Source: Acidobacteriota bacterium | GTDB taxonomy: Bacteria > Acidobacteriota > Blastocatellia > Chloracidobacteriales > Chloracidobacteriaceae | DNA length: 64,000 nucleotides | Reading direction: 5' to 3' | NCBI GenBank assembly: GCA_016208495.1 | Contig: JACQXX010000103.1 | Location: 35,705 to 99,704 of the forward strand | Notes under the pieces: generated by a model | What the model was told of the DNA's origin: nothing | The model's input: only the letters and a program-made list of their open reading frames with translations | Database searches by the model: none | Position numbers and translations under genes: made by a program | Shown: positions 16,744-27,264 of the stretch, piece after piece | Numbering within the stretch: the stretch's first letter is position 1 | How the letters are laid out: each line of letters opens with the position of its first letter

Positions 16744-18093
16744 TCACTTCCGATTCTGCAGGATCTTCAGAAATGAGCGGCTTCGAAGCTCCTCGTGGGA
16801 AAGTCCAGTTCGTTCAATGGTTTCGGCTTCTGTAAGTGCCCCGCAGTTGATCGCCCGGAGGAAAAAATTTAGCAATCCTTGACCCGTGGCCGCATCGTCA
16901 AAAACATCTCTCACCCGTGTCGCCTGGGCTGCTTTGTGAACAAAATTCCGCAATCGTTCCGCCGCCGGGTCAAGCCCTTCAAAGAAAAACAGATAGGTCG
17001 CCGCATATCGGATCGGCAATTGCGCCGGATGCAAATCCCAACCCTGATAAAACCCGCTTTTGAGTCCGTGGTAAATGTTGTCAAAGTGGAGTTTCCACGC
17101 CCGGTGAACTGTTCGCCGATTTTCCATCATCTGCTCGGGCGTGAGAAGTTGACCAGCACTGGCGCGATGCGGCGGGATAGGCATGACATTGGTTGCCCCA
17201 TCCACGATCCACACTCCAGTTCCTGAAAATCCAACCTGCATTAGTTGTCGGGCAAAATCACAGGCTGGATGTTGGAGCGATTGATACGTTGACGTGATAT
17301 TGCAGCCAGCGGTGTAGTCATAGGCACCAAAATGGGCTGCGAGACACCGCCCATTGGCGGCATTGAGTAATCTGGGAGGGACAAACCGACCCTGAGCGTC
17401 AAACAAAGATTGGGTGGTTTCAATCATGATTTCGATCTTAATCGCACCCGAAGGGAGCCCAAGGCGTGTTTCAAGCTGGTCAAGCAACTGAACCAGTACC
17501 GTAACCTGTTCTGGGATAGTCACTTTCGGCAAAGTTACACAAAAGTTCTCAGGCAACTGGCCGTTTGTTTCCTGGGAGAGAGTGGTCAAAAACAGATCGA
17601 GGGTTCTGATGGCCCGGCTCTGCATTTCGGGACTCAATGCCTTGACGCGAAAGCCAGTGAAGGGTGGAAGTGATTGAGTCTGAATTCCCCTGGCCAGTTC
17701 CCTGGCTGCTGCCACGACGTGCCCATCTTCTTCTTCGTCCGAACGGATTCCATAGCCGTCCTCAAAATCAATCCGATAATCTTCAACTGGCTCGCGTCGA
17801 AGTTTCTCAACCACCCGGTTGTAGATCAAATCAAGTACATCTTTTTTGAGTGTCAGACCAAGTGCCTCACCCAACTGACCACTTTCCGGAGCAAATTGTT
17901 CGAGTGAAGCCAGGGCCAGTTTCCCGAGTTTTGAGGCGGCTTCAGCTTTGAATAAATGCCCTCCCCCATAAACCGAATGAACTGGCTGCCGGTGGCCCGA
18001 TTCACCAGGAAAATGTCGGGCAAGGGTGTGATTGGCCTGGTTGAGCTGGGTCAAATGCTGGGCAAGAGAATCAGATGAAAGCGTGAGGTTCAT
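16744..18093 (-). CDS. DUF6986 / HpcH-HpaI aldolase-citrate lyase family protein
   Basis: 449 residues from ATG 18093 (an upstream ATG at 18153 would give 469). The central part has HpcH/citrate-lyase features: EDGYGIRSDEEEDGH, then IKIEIMIETTQSLFDAQGR with the metal-binding Glu of the EIMIET motif, and CLAAHFGAYDYTAGCNI. The family folds as a PEP-utilising TIM barrel cleaving carbon-carbon bonds. DUF6986 members are longer than HpcH, as here. Neither substrate nor partner can be read from the neighbours. No strong ribosome-binding site distinguishes the two starts. Confidence 0.78.
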   Translation of the reverse strand: MNLTLSSDSLAQHLTQLNQANHTLARHFPGESGHRQPVHSVYGGGHLFKAEAASKLGKLALASLEQFAPESGQLGEALGLTLKKDVLDLIYNRVVEKLRREPVEDYRIDFEDGYGIRSDEEEDGHVVAAARELARGIQTQSLPPFTGFRVKALSPEMQSRAIRTLDLFLTTLSQETNGQLPENFCVTLPKVTIPEQVTVLVQLLDQLETRLGLPSGAIKIEIMIETTQSLFDAQGRFVPPRLLNAANGRCLAAHFGAYDYTAGCNITSTYQSLQHPACDFARQLMQVGFSGTGVWIVDGATNVMPIPPHRASAGQLLTPEQMMENRRTVHRAWKLHFDNIYHGLKSGFYQGWDLHPAQLPIRYAATYLFFFEGLDPAAERLRNFVHKAAQATRVRDVFDDAATGQGLLNFFLRAINCGALTEAETIERTGLSHEELRSRSFLKILQNRK

Positions 18094-18215
18094 GGCGTGC
18101 CTGTAAGTCCTGAAAGTGTGGTGCGCAATTTTCAGTGTGAAAGAAATATCCAAAGTACCTTCCCTGAAGTAGTATGCCTCTGGCTCAGGTGAACAATTTT
18201 GGATGGAGGTAAATG

Positions 18216-18485
18216 ATGAAGACCATTCTTAAGGTAATTATCTTCCTGATTTTATTGATGATCGGTGTTGGGCTGTTATTTAAGTTGCTTGGATTTGTGG
18301 TTTGGCTTGCGGCGGTTGCGGGAATGATTGCGTTGATTGCCGGGTTGTTGTACGTGCTTTTTGGGCCGAATGTCAATTCACAACCCAACCAAATTGAATC
18401 CCAAACGACACCTGATGCGGACAGTGTCCAGTCCGAACTCCACCGCCGCCAGCGGGAAATTGAAAACCAGCGAAAAAATCAGTAA
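18216..18485 (+). CDS. Small two-helix membrane protein
   Basis: 89 residues: two hydrophobic helices (IIFLILLMIGVGLLFKLLGF and VVWLAAVAGMIALIAGLLYV) and a polar Gln/Arg/Glu-rich tail. Two adjacent ATGs (18213 and 18216) are possible. GGAGG at 18205 is best spaced for 18216. No family is recognised. It is divergent from the lyase gene and ~75 nt upstream of the thioredoxin-NHL gene. Confidence 0.75.
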   Translation: MKTILKVIIFLILLMIGVGLLFKLLGFVVWLAAVAGMIALIAGLLYVLFGPNVNSQPNQIESQTTPDADSVQSELHRRQREIENQRKNQ

Positions 18486-18560
18486 CGACCTGGCTGGCGT
18501 TCTTCATTTTCCCGGTACTTCAATCTAAACTTTCTAACCTTCTCATTTTGTTGGATTTAT

Positions 18561-20618
18561 ATGAATCGAATATTGTTGATGCTTTCAACCTGGGTGGTTG
18601 TCTTGTCGCTCAGTTTTTCTCTCCTGATTCCGGTACAGGCACACCACAAAATCCCTCTTTTGATAAACCCAATGAACAAAAACGTGCTTCGACATCAAAG
18701 CAAAACGGCTCAACTACGAAAATTTGGACCTGTCCGGGCTCCGGAACTGAGTGGCGGCATAAGCTGGTTAAATACAGCACAACCTCTTTCATTAGAGAAA
18801 CTTCGCGGCAAAGTCGTGCTCCTTGATTTTTGGACGTTCTGTTGCATTAACTGTATGCACATTCTGCCTGACTTGCGAAAGCTCGAAGAAACCTTTCCCA
18901 ATGAACTGGTCGTGATTGGCGTCCACTCGGCCAAATTCACCAATGAAAAAGAATCAGAAAGTATTCGACAGGCAATTTTGCGATATGAAATCCAGCATCC
19001 GGTTGTGAATGATGCCGATTTCAAAATCTGGGAATCGTTTGGTGTCCGAGCCTGGCCGACCCTGGTTCTGATTGATCCAGAAGGCTATGTGTCCAATGCG
19101 TATTCTGGTGAAGGCCACCTGGAAGCCATGCAAAGTGACATCCAGGCGCTGATTGATGCCGCAAAAGAAGACAAAACCTTGAAATCAGAGCCGTTGACGC
19201 TTTCCCTGGAACAGGCCAAACGGGTTGATATGCCGCTCTCATTTCCAGGCAAAGTTCTGGCGGATAAAGCTGGGAAGCGGCTGTTGATCGCTGACAGCAA
19301 TCACAACCGGATTGTGGTGGCAAGCTTTGATGGAACTGTGACGGATGTGATTGGAAATGGCCAAATTGGCCGATCTGATGGAACATATGAAACCGCGCAG
19401 TTTCATCATCCGCAGGGAATGGCGATTTCCGGCGAAAGCCTGTATGTGGCTGATACTGAAAACCATTTGATCCGGCGGATTGACTTGAAAAAGAAAACCG
19501 TGGAAACCGTGGCTGGAACCGGAGTTCAGGGCTATGAGCGCAATCCGTCTGGTCCGGCCTTAAAAACAGCGCTGAGTTCTCCCTGGGACTTACAACTGCT
19601 CGGTCAGACGCTCTATATCGCCATTGCGGGGTTGCACCAAATTTGGAAACTTGATCTGGAAAAGAACACTGTTGACCGCTACTCGGGAACCGGCGCTGAA
19701 CGGCGCTGGGATGGTCCGGCCAGTGCTTCCGCTTTTGCCCAACCTTCCGGGCTGGCAACTGATGGCCAGCTCCTGTTTGTGGCGGACAGCGAAATCAGCA
19801 GTATCCGGTCGGTGGATACCAAATCGGGCGGGACGGTTGCGACCCTGGCCGGAGGCGATCTGTTCGATTATGGCGACAAAGACGGAACTGGGGACGATGT
19901 GCGGTTGCAACATCCGCTGGGCGTAACTTTTGCCGATGGCAAGGTGTTTATCGCTGATACCTATAACCACAAAATCAAAGTGTTGAACCCGGCAACTCGG
20001 AGTGTGACTTCCCTGGTGGGGAGTACCAGCCCAGGGCTTGAAGATGGCGAAAAGGCAAAATTTTTTGAACCCGGTGGACTGAGTGAAGCCGATGGGAAAT
20101 TGTATGTGGCTGATACCAATAATCATGCTGTCCGGGTGGTGGATGTAGCGACACGAAAGGTTTCAACCCTGGCTCTCAAAGGGCTCAAGCCGGTGAGCGC
20201 GCCACCAGTTTCGTCTGATGAATTTGCCCCAAATGCTGAAACCCTCACCCTTCCAGCCCAGAAAATTGTTCCAGGGCAGGTCGGGAAATTGATTCTGGAT
20301 ATCACGCTCCCAGGCGGGTTTCATTTCAATGATGCGATTGAACAGCGGTATCAGATCAAAATAAGCGGCACTGGCACGCTTACTTTTGCGCCCGGTGACC
20401 TGAAAAAAGCTTCCAAACTGCTCACATTTCCCGTCAGTGTGCCATTCGAGGCGGCGAAGGTCGGTAAAATGGAGCTTGAAGTTTCCGCCACTTTCTATTA
20501 TTGCAGGGAAGACAACACCGGCGTTTGCCAGATCAAATCCGTGATTTGGAAAGTGCCGGTCGAAATTACCGCCAGCAAAACTTCAGACATACGGCTTCAA
20601 TTTCAAGCCAAACCCTAA
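18561..20618 (+). CDS. Exported thioredoxin-like NHL-repeat protein (NHLRC2-like)
   Basis: 685 residues in three parts after a signal peptide. A thioredoxin-like domain (about 60-195) carries the redox motif CINC (Cys95, Cys98) in FWTFCCINCMHILPDL. An NHL beta-propeller (about 210-545) follows, with repeats such as LLIADSNHNRIVV, LYVADTENHLIRRID, VFIADTYNHKIKVL and LYVADTNNHAVRVV. A C-terminal beta domain (about 565-685; GGFHFNDAIEQRYQI, SATFYYCREDNTGVCQIKSV) resembles DsbD-alpha domains and has its own cysteine pair. The combination suggests a periplasmic disulfide reductase or isomerase with a binding propeller; the substrate is unknown. Confidence 0.88.
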   Translation: MNRILLMLSTWVVVLSLSFSLLIPVQAHHKIPLLINPMNKNVLRHQSKTAQLRKFGPVRAPELSGGISWLNTAQPLSLEKLRGKVVLLDFWTFCCINCMHILPDLRKLEETFPNELVVIGVHSAKFTNEKESESIRQAILRYEIQHPVVNDADFKIWESFGVRAWPTLVLIDPEGYVSNAYSGEGHLEAMQSDIQALIDAAKEDKTLKSEPLTLSLEQAKRVDMPLSFPGKVLADKAGKRLLIADSNHNRIVVASFDGTVTDVIGNGQIGRSDGTYETAQFHHPQGMAISGESLYVADTENHLIRRIDLKKKTVETVAGTGVQGYERNPSGPALKTALSSPWDLQLLGQTLYIAIAGLHQIWKLDLEKNTVDRYSGTGAERRWDGPASASAFAQPSGLATDGQLLFVADSEISSIRSVDTKSGGTVATLAGGDLFDYGDKDGTGDDVRLQHPLGVTFADGKVFIADTYNHKIKVLNPATRSVTSLVGSTSPGLEDGEKAKFFEPGGLSEADGKLYVADTNNHAVRVVDVATRKVSTLALKGLKPVSAPPVSSDEFAPNAETLTLPAQKIVPGQVGKLILDITLPGGFHFNDAIEQRYQIKISGTGTLTFAPGDLKKASKLLTFPVSVPFEAAKVGKMELEVSATFYYCREDNTGVCQIKSVIWKVPVEITASKTSDIRLQFQAKP

Positions 20619-20631
20619 GCCTCAAGAAATT

Positions 20632-20750
20632 ATGAATGATGAATGATGAATTAGGAAGCTGATAAACCTTGGCCATTCAATCAGATGGGTTTATTCATAA
20701 TTCATAATTCATAGTTCATAACTCATAATTTATAATTTGTATTCATAAGG
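20632..20750 (+). repeat. AT-rich heptanucleotide repeats
   Basis: ATGAATG units (20632-20650) and a longer run of TTCATAA/TTCATAG/CTCATAA units (about 20693-20745) with a period near 7 nt. The stretch lies between the thioredoxin-NHL gene and the DinB gene. No terminator stem with a T-tract is clear. Confidence 0.75.
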
Positions 20751-20757
20751 AGAACCA

Positions 20758-21198
20758 ATGACCGCGATTGTTGATGATTTGAAACAAACTATTCGGGCGG
20801 CTTCCATCCGGTTGCAAGCCTATAACGACAAAAAAGCCAGCCAGCCAACGGCACCTGACAAATGGTCGCGCAAGGAACTTTTAGGTCATTTGATTGATTC
20901 AGCGGCCAATAACCATCAGCGGTTTGTCCGGGCACAGTTTACGGATGGTGTTGTGTTGCCTGGGTATGAACAAAACGAGTGGGTGGCCTGCCAGCAATAT
21001 CAATCGGCTGACTGGATTGATCTGGTTGGATTGTGGAAAAACTATAATGAACACCTCACCCGCGTGGTGGCGGCGATTCCAGAAGAGAAACTGGGCAACC
21101 GGTGCCAGGTTGGGCAAAACGAACCTGTAACCCTCGAATTTTTAATTGCTGACTACCTTCAGCATATGAAACACCATCTGGGACAGATTTTTGGGTAG
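20758..21198 (+). CDS. DinB-family putative metal-dependent protein
   Basis: 146 residues, the usual length for a DinB/YfiT four-helix bundle. The conserved histidine triad is recognisable: LLGHLIDSAANNH near residue 45 and the pair in YLQHMKHHLGQIF near the C-terminus. An AAGGAG site sits five bases before ATG 20758. Family members are thiol or hydrolytic enzymes of mostly unknown substrate. Confidence 0.85.
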   Translation: MTAIVDDLKQTIRAASIRLQAYNDKKASQPTAPDKWSRKELLGHLIDSAANNHQRFVRAQFTDGVVLPGYEQNEWVACQQYQSADWIDLVGLWKNYNEHLTRVVAAIPEEKLGNRCQVGQNEPVTLEFLIADYLQHMKHHLGQIFG

Positions 21199-21229
21199 TT
21201 GCCCTCCGCACTTTTTCTATTTTTCCTCG

Positions 21230-21257
21230 AAGGCGAACCTGAAACGGTTCGCCTTTT
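21230..21257 (+). terminator. Rho-independent terminator
   Basis: Stem AAGGCGAACC (21230-21239) pairs with GGTTCGCCTT (21246-21255) around a 6-nt loop, followed by TTTATAATTT. It lies 32 nt after the DinB gene. Confidence 0.8.
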
Positions 21258-21314
21258 ATAATTTGGGACTCGTCAGTTATAGTGTTGAAAAGCAAAAGCT
21301 TGGAGGACAAAAGT

Positions 21315-21899
21315 ATGAATTCGGTACTGATTTCAACCTCACCGCTGGTCAAAACCTATAGCCTCAACGAGTTTTGGGAGTTGCCCGAACCGGAAGATCA
21401 CTCTAAGCGCGAACTGATTGCAGGAGTGTTATATATGGCGCCACCACCGAACTACTCACACGACTCAATAACCTCACGCCTTATTGATGCGCTGGTCGCA
21501 CATCGGTTTTCAATTGCTGACAAAGGAAAGCTTTACACCCCACGAGCCGCAATTTGGACCAGTGACAAAACCTACCTGGAACCTGATTTGTTTTACCTTT
21601 CCGCCGAACTGGAGGCGACGTTAGATAAAAACTTCCGCAGTACGGCAGATTTAGTGATCGAGATTTTATCTCCGGCGTCTGAGCAATATGATCGAACGAC
21701 CAAAGCCGACACCTACGGCGCACTGGGCGTGCGTGAATTGTGGCTGGTGGACCCAACCAATCGCACCATAGAAGTGAGAACTCAGACGGGAAATGGCTTT
21801 GACAAAGGTACGGTTTTCAGTCAGGGTGAGGCCATCAAATCCCAGATTTTCCCTCAACTCGACCTCCCAGTAACTCTTATCTTTGCTGATTTAGGGTAG
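21315..21899 (+). CDS. Uma2-family (DUF820) putative endonuclease
   Basis: 194 residues. The PD-(D/E)xK-type core is visible: YLEPDLFYL (Asp) and ADLVIEILSPASEQYDR (Glu), then YGALGVRELWLVDP. Start is ATG 21315 (MNSVLISTSP), with GGAGG eight bases upstream; the upstream in-frame ATG 21282 is less likely. Such genes occur in many paralogues in Cyanobacteria and some other phyla, with unknown biological role. metH follows after 12 nt. Confidence 0.87.
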   Translation: MNSVLISTSPLVKTYSLNEFWELPEPEDHSKRELIAGVLYMAPPPNYSHDSITSRLIDALVAHRFSIADKGKLYTPRAAIWTSDKTYLEPDLFYLSAELEATLDKNFRSTADLVIEILSPASEQYDRTTKADTYGALGVRELWLVDPTNRTIEVRTQTGNGFDKGTVFSQGEAIKSQIFPQLDLPVTLIFADLG

Positions 21900-21911
21900 G
21901 ACCACTATTGA

Positions 21912-24900
21912 ATGAAACACGACACAGACTGTACGGAGTTGTTAAAGAGCCTGCTGCACGAACGGATTCTGGTTATTGATGGCGCAATGGGCACGATGAT
22001 TCAAAGTTATAAGTTGCAAGAGGCCGATTATCGCGGAACTCAATTTGTTGATCACCCAGGTGATTTGAAAGGTTGCAACGATCTCCTCTCGATTACACAG
22101 CCCCACATTATCGAAGCCATCCACCGGGCATATCTTGAAGCTGGGGCCGATATTATTGAAACCAATACCTTTAGTGCGACTTCGATTTCGATGGCCGACT
22201 ATCAACTCGAATCAGAAGTCTATGCCTTAAATGTGGCTTCGGCCCAGGTTGCGTGCCGGGCCGTCGAGGCCCAGATGGCCCTTGATGGACGTCCACGGTT
22301 TGTGGCGGGCTCGATGGGGCCGACCAATAAAACGGCCTCGCTGTCACGAGATGTGAATAATCCAGGCCACCGGTCGGTTACCTTTGACGAACTGGTTGCA
22401 GCCTATGCCGAACAGGCCAGGGGATTGCTGGATGGCGGCTCAGACCTGCTGCTGGTGGAGACCACGTTTGACACCTTAAACCTCAAAGCCGCGCTCTTTG
22501 CCATTGACCGGATATTTGAAGAGATCGGACGCCGGGTGCCGGTGATTGCCTCGGTGACAATTACGGACCAGAGTGGACGAACCCTTTCGGGGCAAACCCT
22601 GGCGGCCTTCTGGATTTCGGTATCGCATTTTCCATTGTTGAGTATTGGGATCAATTGCGCCTTTGGGGCCAAAGAAATGCGCCCCTATGTTGAAGAACTC
22701 TCTGAAATGGCGCCGATCTTTCTCACCTGCTATCCCAATGCCGGATTGCCAAATGTGTTTGGCGGATTTGACCAGACTCCAGAGATTATGGGTGAACTGA
22801 TTCAGGAGTTTGCGGCCAACGGCTGGCTCAATATTGTTGGTGGATGTTGTGGAACGACGCCGCTTCATATTTCCGCGATTGCGGCGGCGGTGAAAGGAGT
22901 CACTCCGCGTGTCCCTCCAGCACGTCAGTGTGTGACCCGGTTGAGCGGGCTGGAACCGCTGGTGATGCGCCCGGATATGAACTTCGTCAATATCGGTGAG
23001 CGCACCAATGTGACTGGTTCGCCGAAATTTGCCCAGTTGATTAAGCAGGGACAGTATGAAGAGGCGCTGGCAATTGCCCGCCAGCAGGTCGAAAATGGCG
23101 CCCAAATTATTGATGTCAATATGGATGAAGGCATGCTCGATGCCGAAGCCATCATGGTCAAGTTTCTGCATCTGGTGATGTCAGAGCCAGATATTTCAAA
23201 AGTTCCGGTGATGATTGACAGTTCAAAATGGTCAGTCATCGAAGCTGGTCTGAAATGTGTGCAGGGGAAATGTATTGTCAATTCGATCAGCCTGAAGGAA
23301 GGCGAAGCGCCCTTCATCGAATTTGCCCGAAAAGTTCGCCGCTATGGGGCGGCGGTGGTGGTGATGGCCTTTGATGAGCAGGGCCAGGCAGATACCTATG
23401 AGCGCAAAATCGAGATTTGCGAGCGAGCCTATCGCATCCTGACCGAAAAAGTTGGGTTTCCGCCGGAAGACATCATCTTTGATCCCAATATTTTGACCGT
23501 TGCTACTGGCATCGAAGAGCACAACAACTATGCGGTCAATTTCATTGAAGCCACGCGCTGGATTAAACAAAATCTGCCGCACTGTAAAGTCAGCGGCGGG
23601 GTGAGCAATATCTCATTTTCCTTTCGGGGGAATAACCCGGTGCGTGAAGCCATGCACTCGGCGTTTCTCTATTATGCCATCAAGGCCGGGCTCGACATGG
23701 GCATTGTGAATGCCGGTCAACTGGCGGTCTATGAAGAAATTCCCAAGGATCTGCTCGAACTGGTTGAAGATGTGCTGCTCAACCGCCGCCCAGACTCAAC
23801 CGAACGCCTGATTACATTTGCCGAGTCATTCAAACAACAGGATAAAACCCAGGTCAAAGATGCTGACTGGCGAAACGGGACCGTCCAGGAACGATTGAGC
23901 CATGCCTTGATCAAAGGGATTGTTGAGCATATTGAAGCCGACGTCGAAGAAGCTCGCCAGTTGTATGCCCGCCCTCTGGAAGTGATTGAAGGCCCGTTGA
24001 TGGATGGCATGAATATTGTCGGTGACCTGTTTGGCGCCGGAAAAATGTTCCTGCCGCAGGTGGTCAAAAGCGCCCGTGTGATGAAAAAAGCGGTTGCCGT
24101 CCTGCAGCCTTATATGGAAGCCGAGAAACAATCGAGTGGCGCCAGCCGGGCACTGGCGAGGGTATTGATGGCCACGGTCAAAGGCGACGTTCACGACATC
24201 GGCAAAAACATCGTCGGGGTTGTGCTTGGGTGTAACAACTATGAAGTCATTGATTTAGGGGTGATGGTGCCATGTGAGACGATCCTGAAACAGGCCCGCG
24301 AGCATCAGGTGGATATGATTGGGTTGAGCGGACTCATCACGCCGTCGCTCGATGAAATGATTCACATTGCCAAAGAAATGGAGCGCCAGCAATTTCGGGT
24401 TCCGTTGCTGATTGGTGGTGCCACGACCAGCAAAATTCATACTGCTGTCAAAATTTCTCCGCATTATGGCCAGCCCGTGGTCCACGTCATTGACGCTTCA
24501 CGGGCAGTTGGGGTCGTTGGTCAATTGATCAATTCAGAATTAAAGATTGAATTTGCTGAAAAAAATCGGGCTGAACTCGAACAACTTCGCCAGGAGCACA
24601 GTGGCCGTACGGCACGGGCCACCTCACTGACACTCGATCAGGCCCGGATGCGGAAGCCGCGATTTGACTGGAAGCAGGCTGAAATTGATGTCCCAACCCA
24701 GGTCGGGATCCAGGTTTTGACCGATTATCCGCTTGAGAAACTGGTGCCCTACATTGACTGGTCGCCATTTTTCCATGCCTGGGAGCTTCGCGGACGCTAT
24801 CCGAAGATTTTCGATGATCCTGTCATCGGCGACAAAGCCCGTGAATTGTTTGCTGATGCCCAGAAAATGCTTGAAAAAATCATTACTGACCGACAAATCA

Positions 24901-25604
24901 CAGCACACGGCGTTTTTGGATTATTTCCGGCCAATAGCGTCGGAGATGACATCGAGGTCTACACGGATGACTTCCGAACCGAAGTACTGACCCGTTTTTA
25001 TACCCTGCGTCAGCAATCCGAAAAATCGTCTGGTCAGTCTCAACTGGCGCTGGCTGATTTTGTCGCGCCAAAAGAATCTGGCCGGGCTGACTATATTGGC
25101 GGATTTGCGGTCACGGCGGGCATTGGCATGGACGAACTCTGCCGTCAGTACGAAGCCGATCATGATGATTACAGTTCGATCCTGGTCAAAGCTCTTTCTG
25201 ACCGGCTGGCCGAAGCTTTTGCCGAAAGTTTACACCAGCAGGCCCGGCAAGCGTGGGGCTATGATCAGACTGAAAACCTGAGCCAGGAAGAATTGATCAA
25301 AGAGAAATATCGGGGCATTCGACCGGCACCAGGTTATCCGGCCCAACCGGACCACACTGAAAAACGGAGTCTCTTTGACCTGCTTCAGGTGGAGAAAAAC
25401 ACGGGCATTACCTTAACCGAGAGCTTTGCCATGTATCCGGCCAGTTCAGTCAGCGGTTTGTATTTTGCCCATCCGGAAGCTAAATATTTTGCTGTTGGTC
25501 GCCTCGAACGTGATCAGGTGCTTGATTACAGCCGCCGGAAAGGGATTCCGCTGGCAGAGGCCGAACGCTGGCTCAGCCCAAACCTCAATTACACCAGTCA
25601 GTAG
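21912..25604 (+). CDS. metH: Cobalamin-dependent methionine synthase
   Basis: 1230 residues, full length. The homocysteine-binding domain (1-330) carries the zinc cysteines in GINCAFGA and GGCCGTTP. The folate-binding domain spans about 345-610 ([18 protein letters not shown]). The B12 module (about 640-880) has the cobalt-ligating His761 in DVHDIGKNI. The AdoMet reactivation domain (about 900-1230) shows [12 protein letters not shown] near 1137. It transfers methyl from methyl-tetrahydrofolate to homocysteine. No cobalamin riboswitch is evident in the short upstream gap. The last codons (SQ-stop) are contributed by the terminal repeat of the element that follows. Confidence 0.97.
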   Translation: MKHDTDCTELLKSLLHERILVIDGAMGTMIQSYKLQEADYRGTQFVDHPGDLKGCNDLLSITQPHIIEAIHRAYLEAGADIIETNTFSATSISMADYQLESEVYALNVASAQVACRAVEAQMALDGRPRFVAGSMGPTNKTASLSRDVNNPGHRSVTFDELVAAYAEQARGLLDGGSDLLLVETTFDTLNLKAALFAIDRIFEEIGRRVPVIASVTITDQSGRTLSGQTLAAFWISVSHFPLLSIGINCAFGAKEMRPYVEELSEMAPIFLTCYPNAGLPNVFGGFDQTPEIMGELIQEFAANGWLNIVGGCCGTTPLHISAIAAAVKGVTPRVPPARQCVTRLSGLEPLVMRPDMNFVNIGERTNVTGSPKFAQLIKQGQYEEALAIARQQVENGAQIIDVNMDEGMLDAEAIMVKFLHLVMSEPDISKVPVMIDSSKWSVIEAGLKCVQGKCIVNSISLKEGEAPFIEFARKVRRYGAAVVVMAFDEQGQADTYERKIEICERAYRILTEKVGFPPEDIIFDPNILTVATGIEEHNNYAVNFIEATRWIKQNLPHCKVSGGVSNISFSFRGNNPVREAMHSAFLYYAIKAGLDMGIVNAGQLAVYEEIPKDLLELVEDVLLNRRPDSTERLITFAESFKQQDKTQVKDADWRNGTVQERLSHALIKGIVEHIEADVEEARQLYARPLEVIEGPLMDGMNIVGDLFGAGKMFLPQVVKSARVMKKAVAVLQPYMEAEKQSSGASRALARVLMATVKGDVHDIGKNIVGVVLGCNNYEVIDLGVMVPCETILKQAREHQVDMIGLSGLITPSLDEMIHIAKEMERQQFRVPLLIGGATTSKIHTAVKISPHYGQPVVHVIDASRAVGVVGQLINSELKIEFAEKNRAELEQLRQEHSGRTARATSLTLDQARMRKPRFDWKQAEIDVPTQVGIQVLTDYPLEKLVPYIDWSPFFHAWELRGRYPKIFDDPVIGDKARELFADAQKMLEKIITDRQITAHGVFGLFPANSVGDDIEVYTDDFRTEVLTRFYTLRQQSEKSSGQSQLALADFVAPKESGRADYIGGFAVTAGIGMDELCRQYEADHDDYSSILVKALSDRLAEAFAESLHQQARQAWGYDQTENLSQEELIKEKYRGIRPAPGYPAQPDHTEKRSLFDLLQVEKNTGITLTESFAMYPASSVSGLYFAHPEAKYFAVGRLERDQVLDYSRRKGIPLAEAERWLSPNLNYTSQ

Positions 25605-25909
25605 TCAGTAGTCAGTAATGCCAGTGAAGGGTTGAAGTGTTTTTTAGTTTTCATCCCTGTTGGGATGGAGTACGGTGAGCCGGTGGTCAGCGTCGCTTTG
25701 GACGCGCCACCACCGGATGCGGGTCATCTCCAATCCAAAATTCCCCGCCCGACCAGCCGCCGCCTACGGCGGCTGGTCGGGCGGGGACAAGGTGGGTAAT
25801 GATCCGCATTCCTCGAAGACTCGCCCTGGGCTACGAGCCGGCGCCCACTTCGTGGGCTGAGAACCAAAAACCGACTCAACTCTTAACTGGCATTCCTGAC
25901 TCCTGACTC
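25603..25909. repeat. ~307-bp inverted-repeat element, copy 1
   Basis: The ends are ~36-nt imperfect inverted repeats: AGTCAGTAATGCCAGTGAAG near 25611-25630 against CTTAACTGGCATTCCTGACT near 25883-25902. Inside, a central GC-rich palindrome (CCCGCCCGACCAGCCGCCGC / GGCGGCTGGTCGGGCGGGG) and a GAGCCGGTGGTCAGC segment are shared with 28371-28664. It starts exactly at the metH stop codon and ends just before the 25918 gene. No coding potential; a non-autonomous mobile element is likely. Confidence 0.8.
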
Positions 25910-25917
25910 CTATGACT

Positions 25918-27087
25918 TTAAAGATAACTCAGCCACGGGTCTTTTCTGCGCCGCTTGATATCGGCAAACCATCGGCAGGCGGGAAACAATGCCAGGACAA
26001 TACAAATCCAGACCAGGTACACAATCGGCAAACTGTACCCATAGCCGTCGGGAATGCTAAAGGGCCCGGTGAATCTGAGTGAACCCAGCACCCGGATGGC
26101 GTCAATGTGAAAGATCAGATTGATCAAGGGCAAGTGCAGCACATAGTAAAACAGCGGTACCCGCCCAAAGGTCACAAACGGCTGACCGATTTTCCCAACC
26201 AAACCATCAAAAAAAGCCAGAAAGAGAATGGCTGGACCCAAAGTCATAAGCAGGTACAGGAGCGAAGGTGGATATTTTTCACAGTTGAGAAATGAAAGCA
26301 CGGTAAAGACCGCTGATGGCTGGACACTCCAGGGAAGCGGATTCCCATAGATGTTGATTGCGCGCAGCACGATGAAAAAAACCACCAGGGCACTTCCTAA
26401 CCAGTAGAGTCCCCGCCGCCGTTGATCTGGCTCAAGCTGGTAGAGTTGTCCAAAGCCATACCCGGCAGCCATCACGCCGATCCAGGGAATCAGCGGGTAA
26501 CTCACTGCAAATAACTTTCCAGGCAAAACCTCCATCGTCCCGGTGTTATGAAGAATCATCCATAGCCAACTGAGTCGGCCAAACTGCTCAGCCTGTAATC
26601 CATCCAGCAGGTTATGGGTTGCCACCATCACAACCCCAAACGCCGTGACGGCCCAGACTGGAAGAAAAATGAGTCCGCCGAGCGCAACCATTGACCATCC
26701 TATCGCCCAGATGACCTGCCCCACCATCAGGTGATAATTCCAGTCAAAAAACCATCCAAATCGCACCACGGTCAATTCTAGAAATACCAGCCAGAGTCCG
26801 CGCGTCACCAGAAACGAAGACAGCTCTTTTTTTGATTTTCCCCTGGAAGCCGACAAAAACATGGCCGTCCCAGCCAAAAAAACAAACACCGGTGCACAGA
26901 AATGTGTGATCCACCGGGTAAGGAAGAGAGCGGGGCTGGTTTCAGCTAAATCAGTGGGGTTAATGTGATTTCCAGAGAAAAAATCGCGGACGTGATCAAG
27001 CGCCATAATCACCATTACGACACCGCGCAGGAGGTCAATCGAGTCAAGCCGTTGGGATGGCTTTTGTGGGTGAGCTTCGTTGGTCAT
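25918..27087 (-). CDS. DUF1624 / heparan-alpha-glucosaminide N-acetyltransferase-like membrane protein
   Basis: 389 residues with about ten hydrophobic helices. The N-terminal signature RLDSIDLLRGVVMVIMALDHVRDFF is typical of DUF1624/HGSNAT-like acyltransferase membrane proteins; the first helix carries the conserved Arg-Gly and Asp-His. Such proteins are thought to move acyl groups across the membrane onto sugars, but bacterial substrates are mostly unknown. Between it and mutY upstream lie 177 nt without a clear feature. Confidence 0.85.
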   Translation of the reverse strand: MTNEAHPQKPSQRLDSIDLLRGVVMVIMALDHVRDFFSGNHINPTDLAETSPALFLTRWITHFCAPVFVFLAGTAMFLSASRGKSKKELSSFLVTRGLWLVFLELTVVRFGWFFDWNYHLMVGQVIWAIGWSMVALGGLIFLPVWAVTAFGVVMVATHNLLDGLQAEQFGRLSWLWMILHNTGTMEVLPGKLFAVSYPLIPWIGVMAAGYGFGQLYQLEPDQRRRGLYWLGSALVVFFIVLRAINIYGNPLPWSVQPSAVFTVLSFLNCEKYPPSLLYLLMTLGPAILFLAFFDGLVGKIGQPFVTFGRVPLFYYVLHLPLINLIFHIDAIRVLGSLRFTGPFSIPDGYGYSLPIVYLVWICIVLALFPACRWFADIKRRRKDPWLSYL

Positions 27088-27264
27088 GCCTGGATTTCCA
27101 AAAAGTTGCTGGCAATGTTAAGAGAGACTTGAAAGAGCGGAATGGCTTCCCGATTTCTTTGAAGCTAGCCAACAGGTCGCTTCTGTAGAAAATAGAAGAG
27201 AACAGCAACGGCGAGTAGGGATAAGCGGCAGGTAGGCACATCCTGTCGGCTTTGACCGGAACTG

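Noticed and set aside
21870..21912. Cobalamin or SAM riboswitch upstream of metH
   Set aside because: Only 12 nt separate metH from the Uma2 gene, and I see no B12-box or SAM-box core near it.
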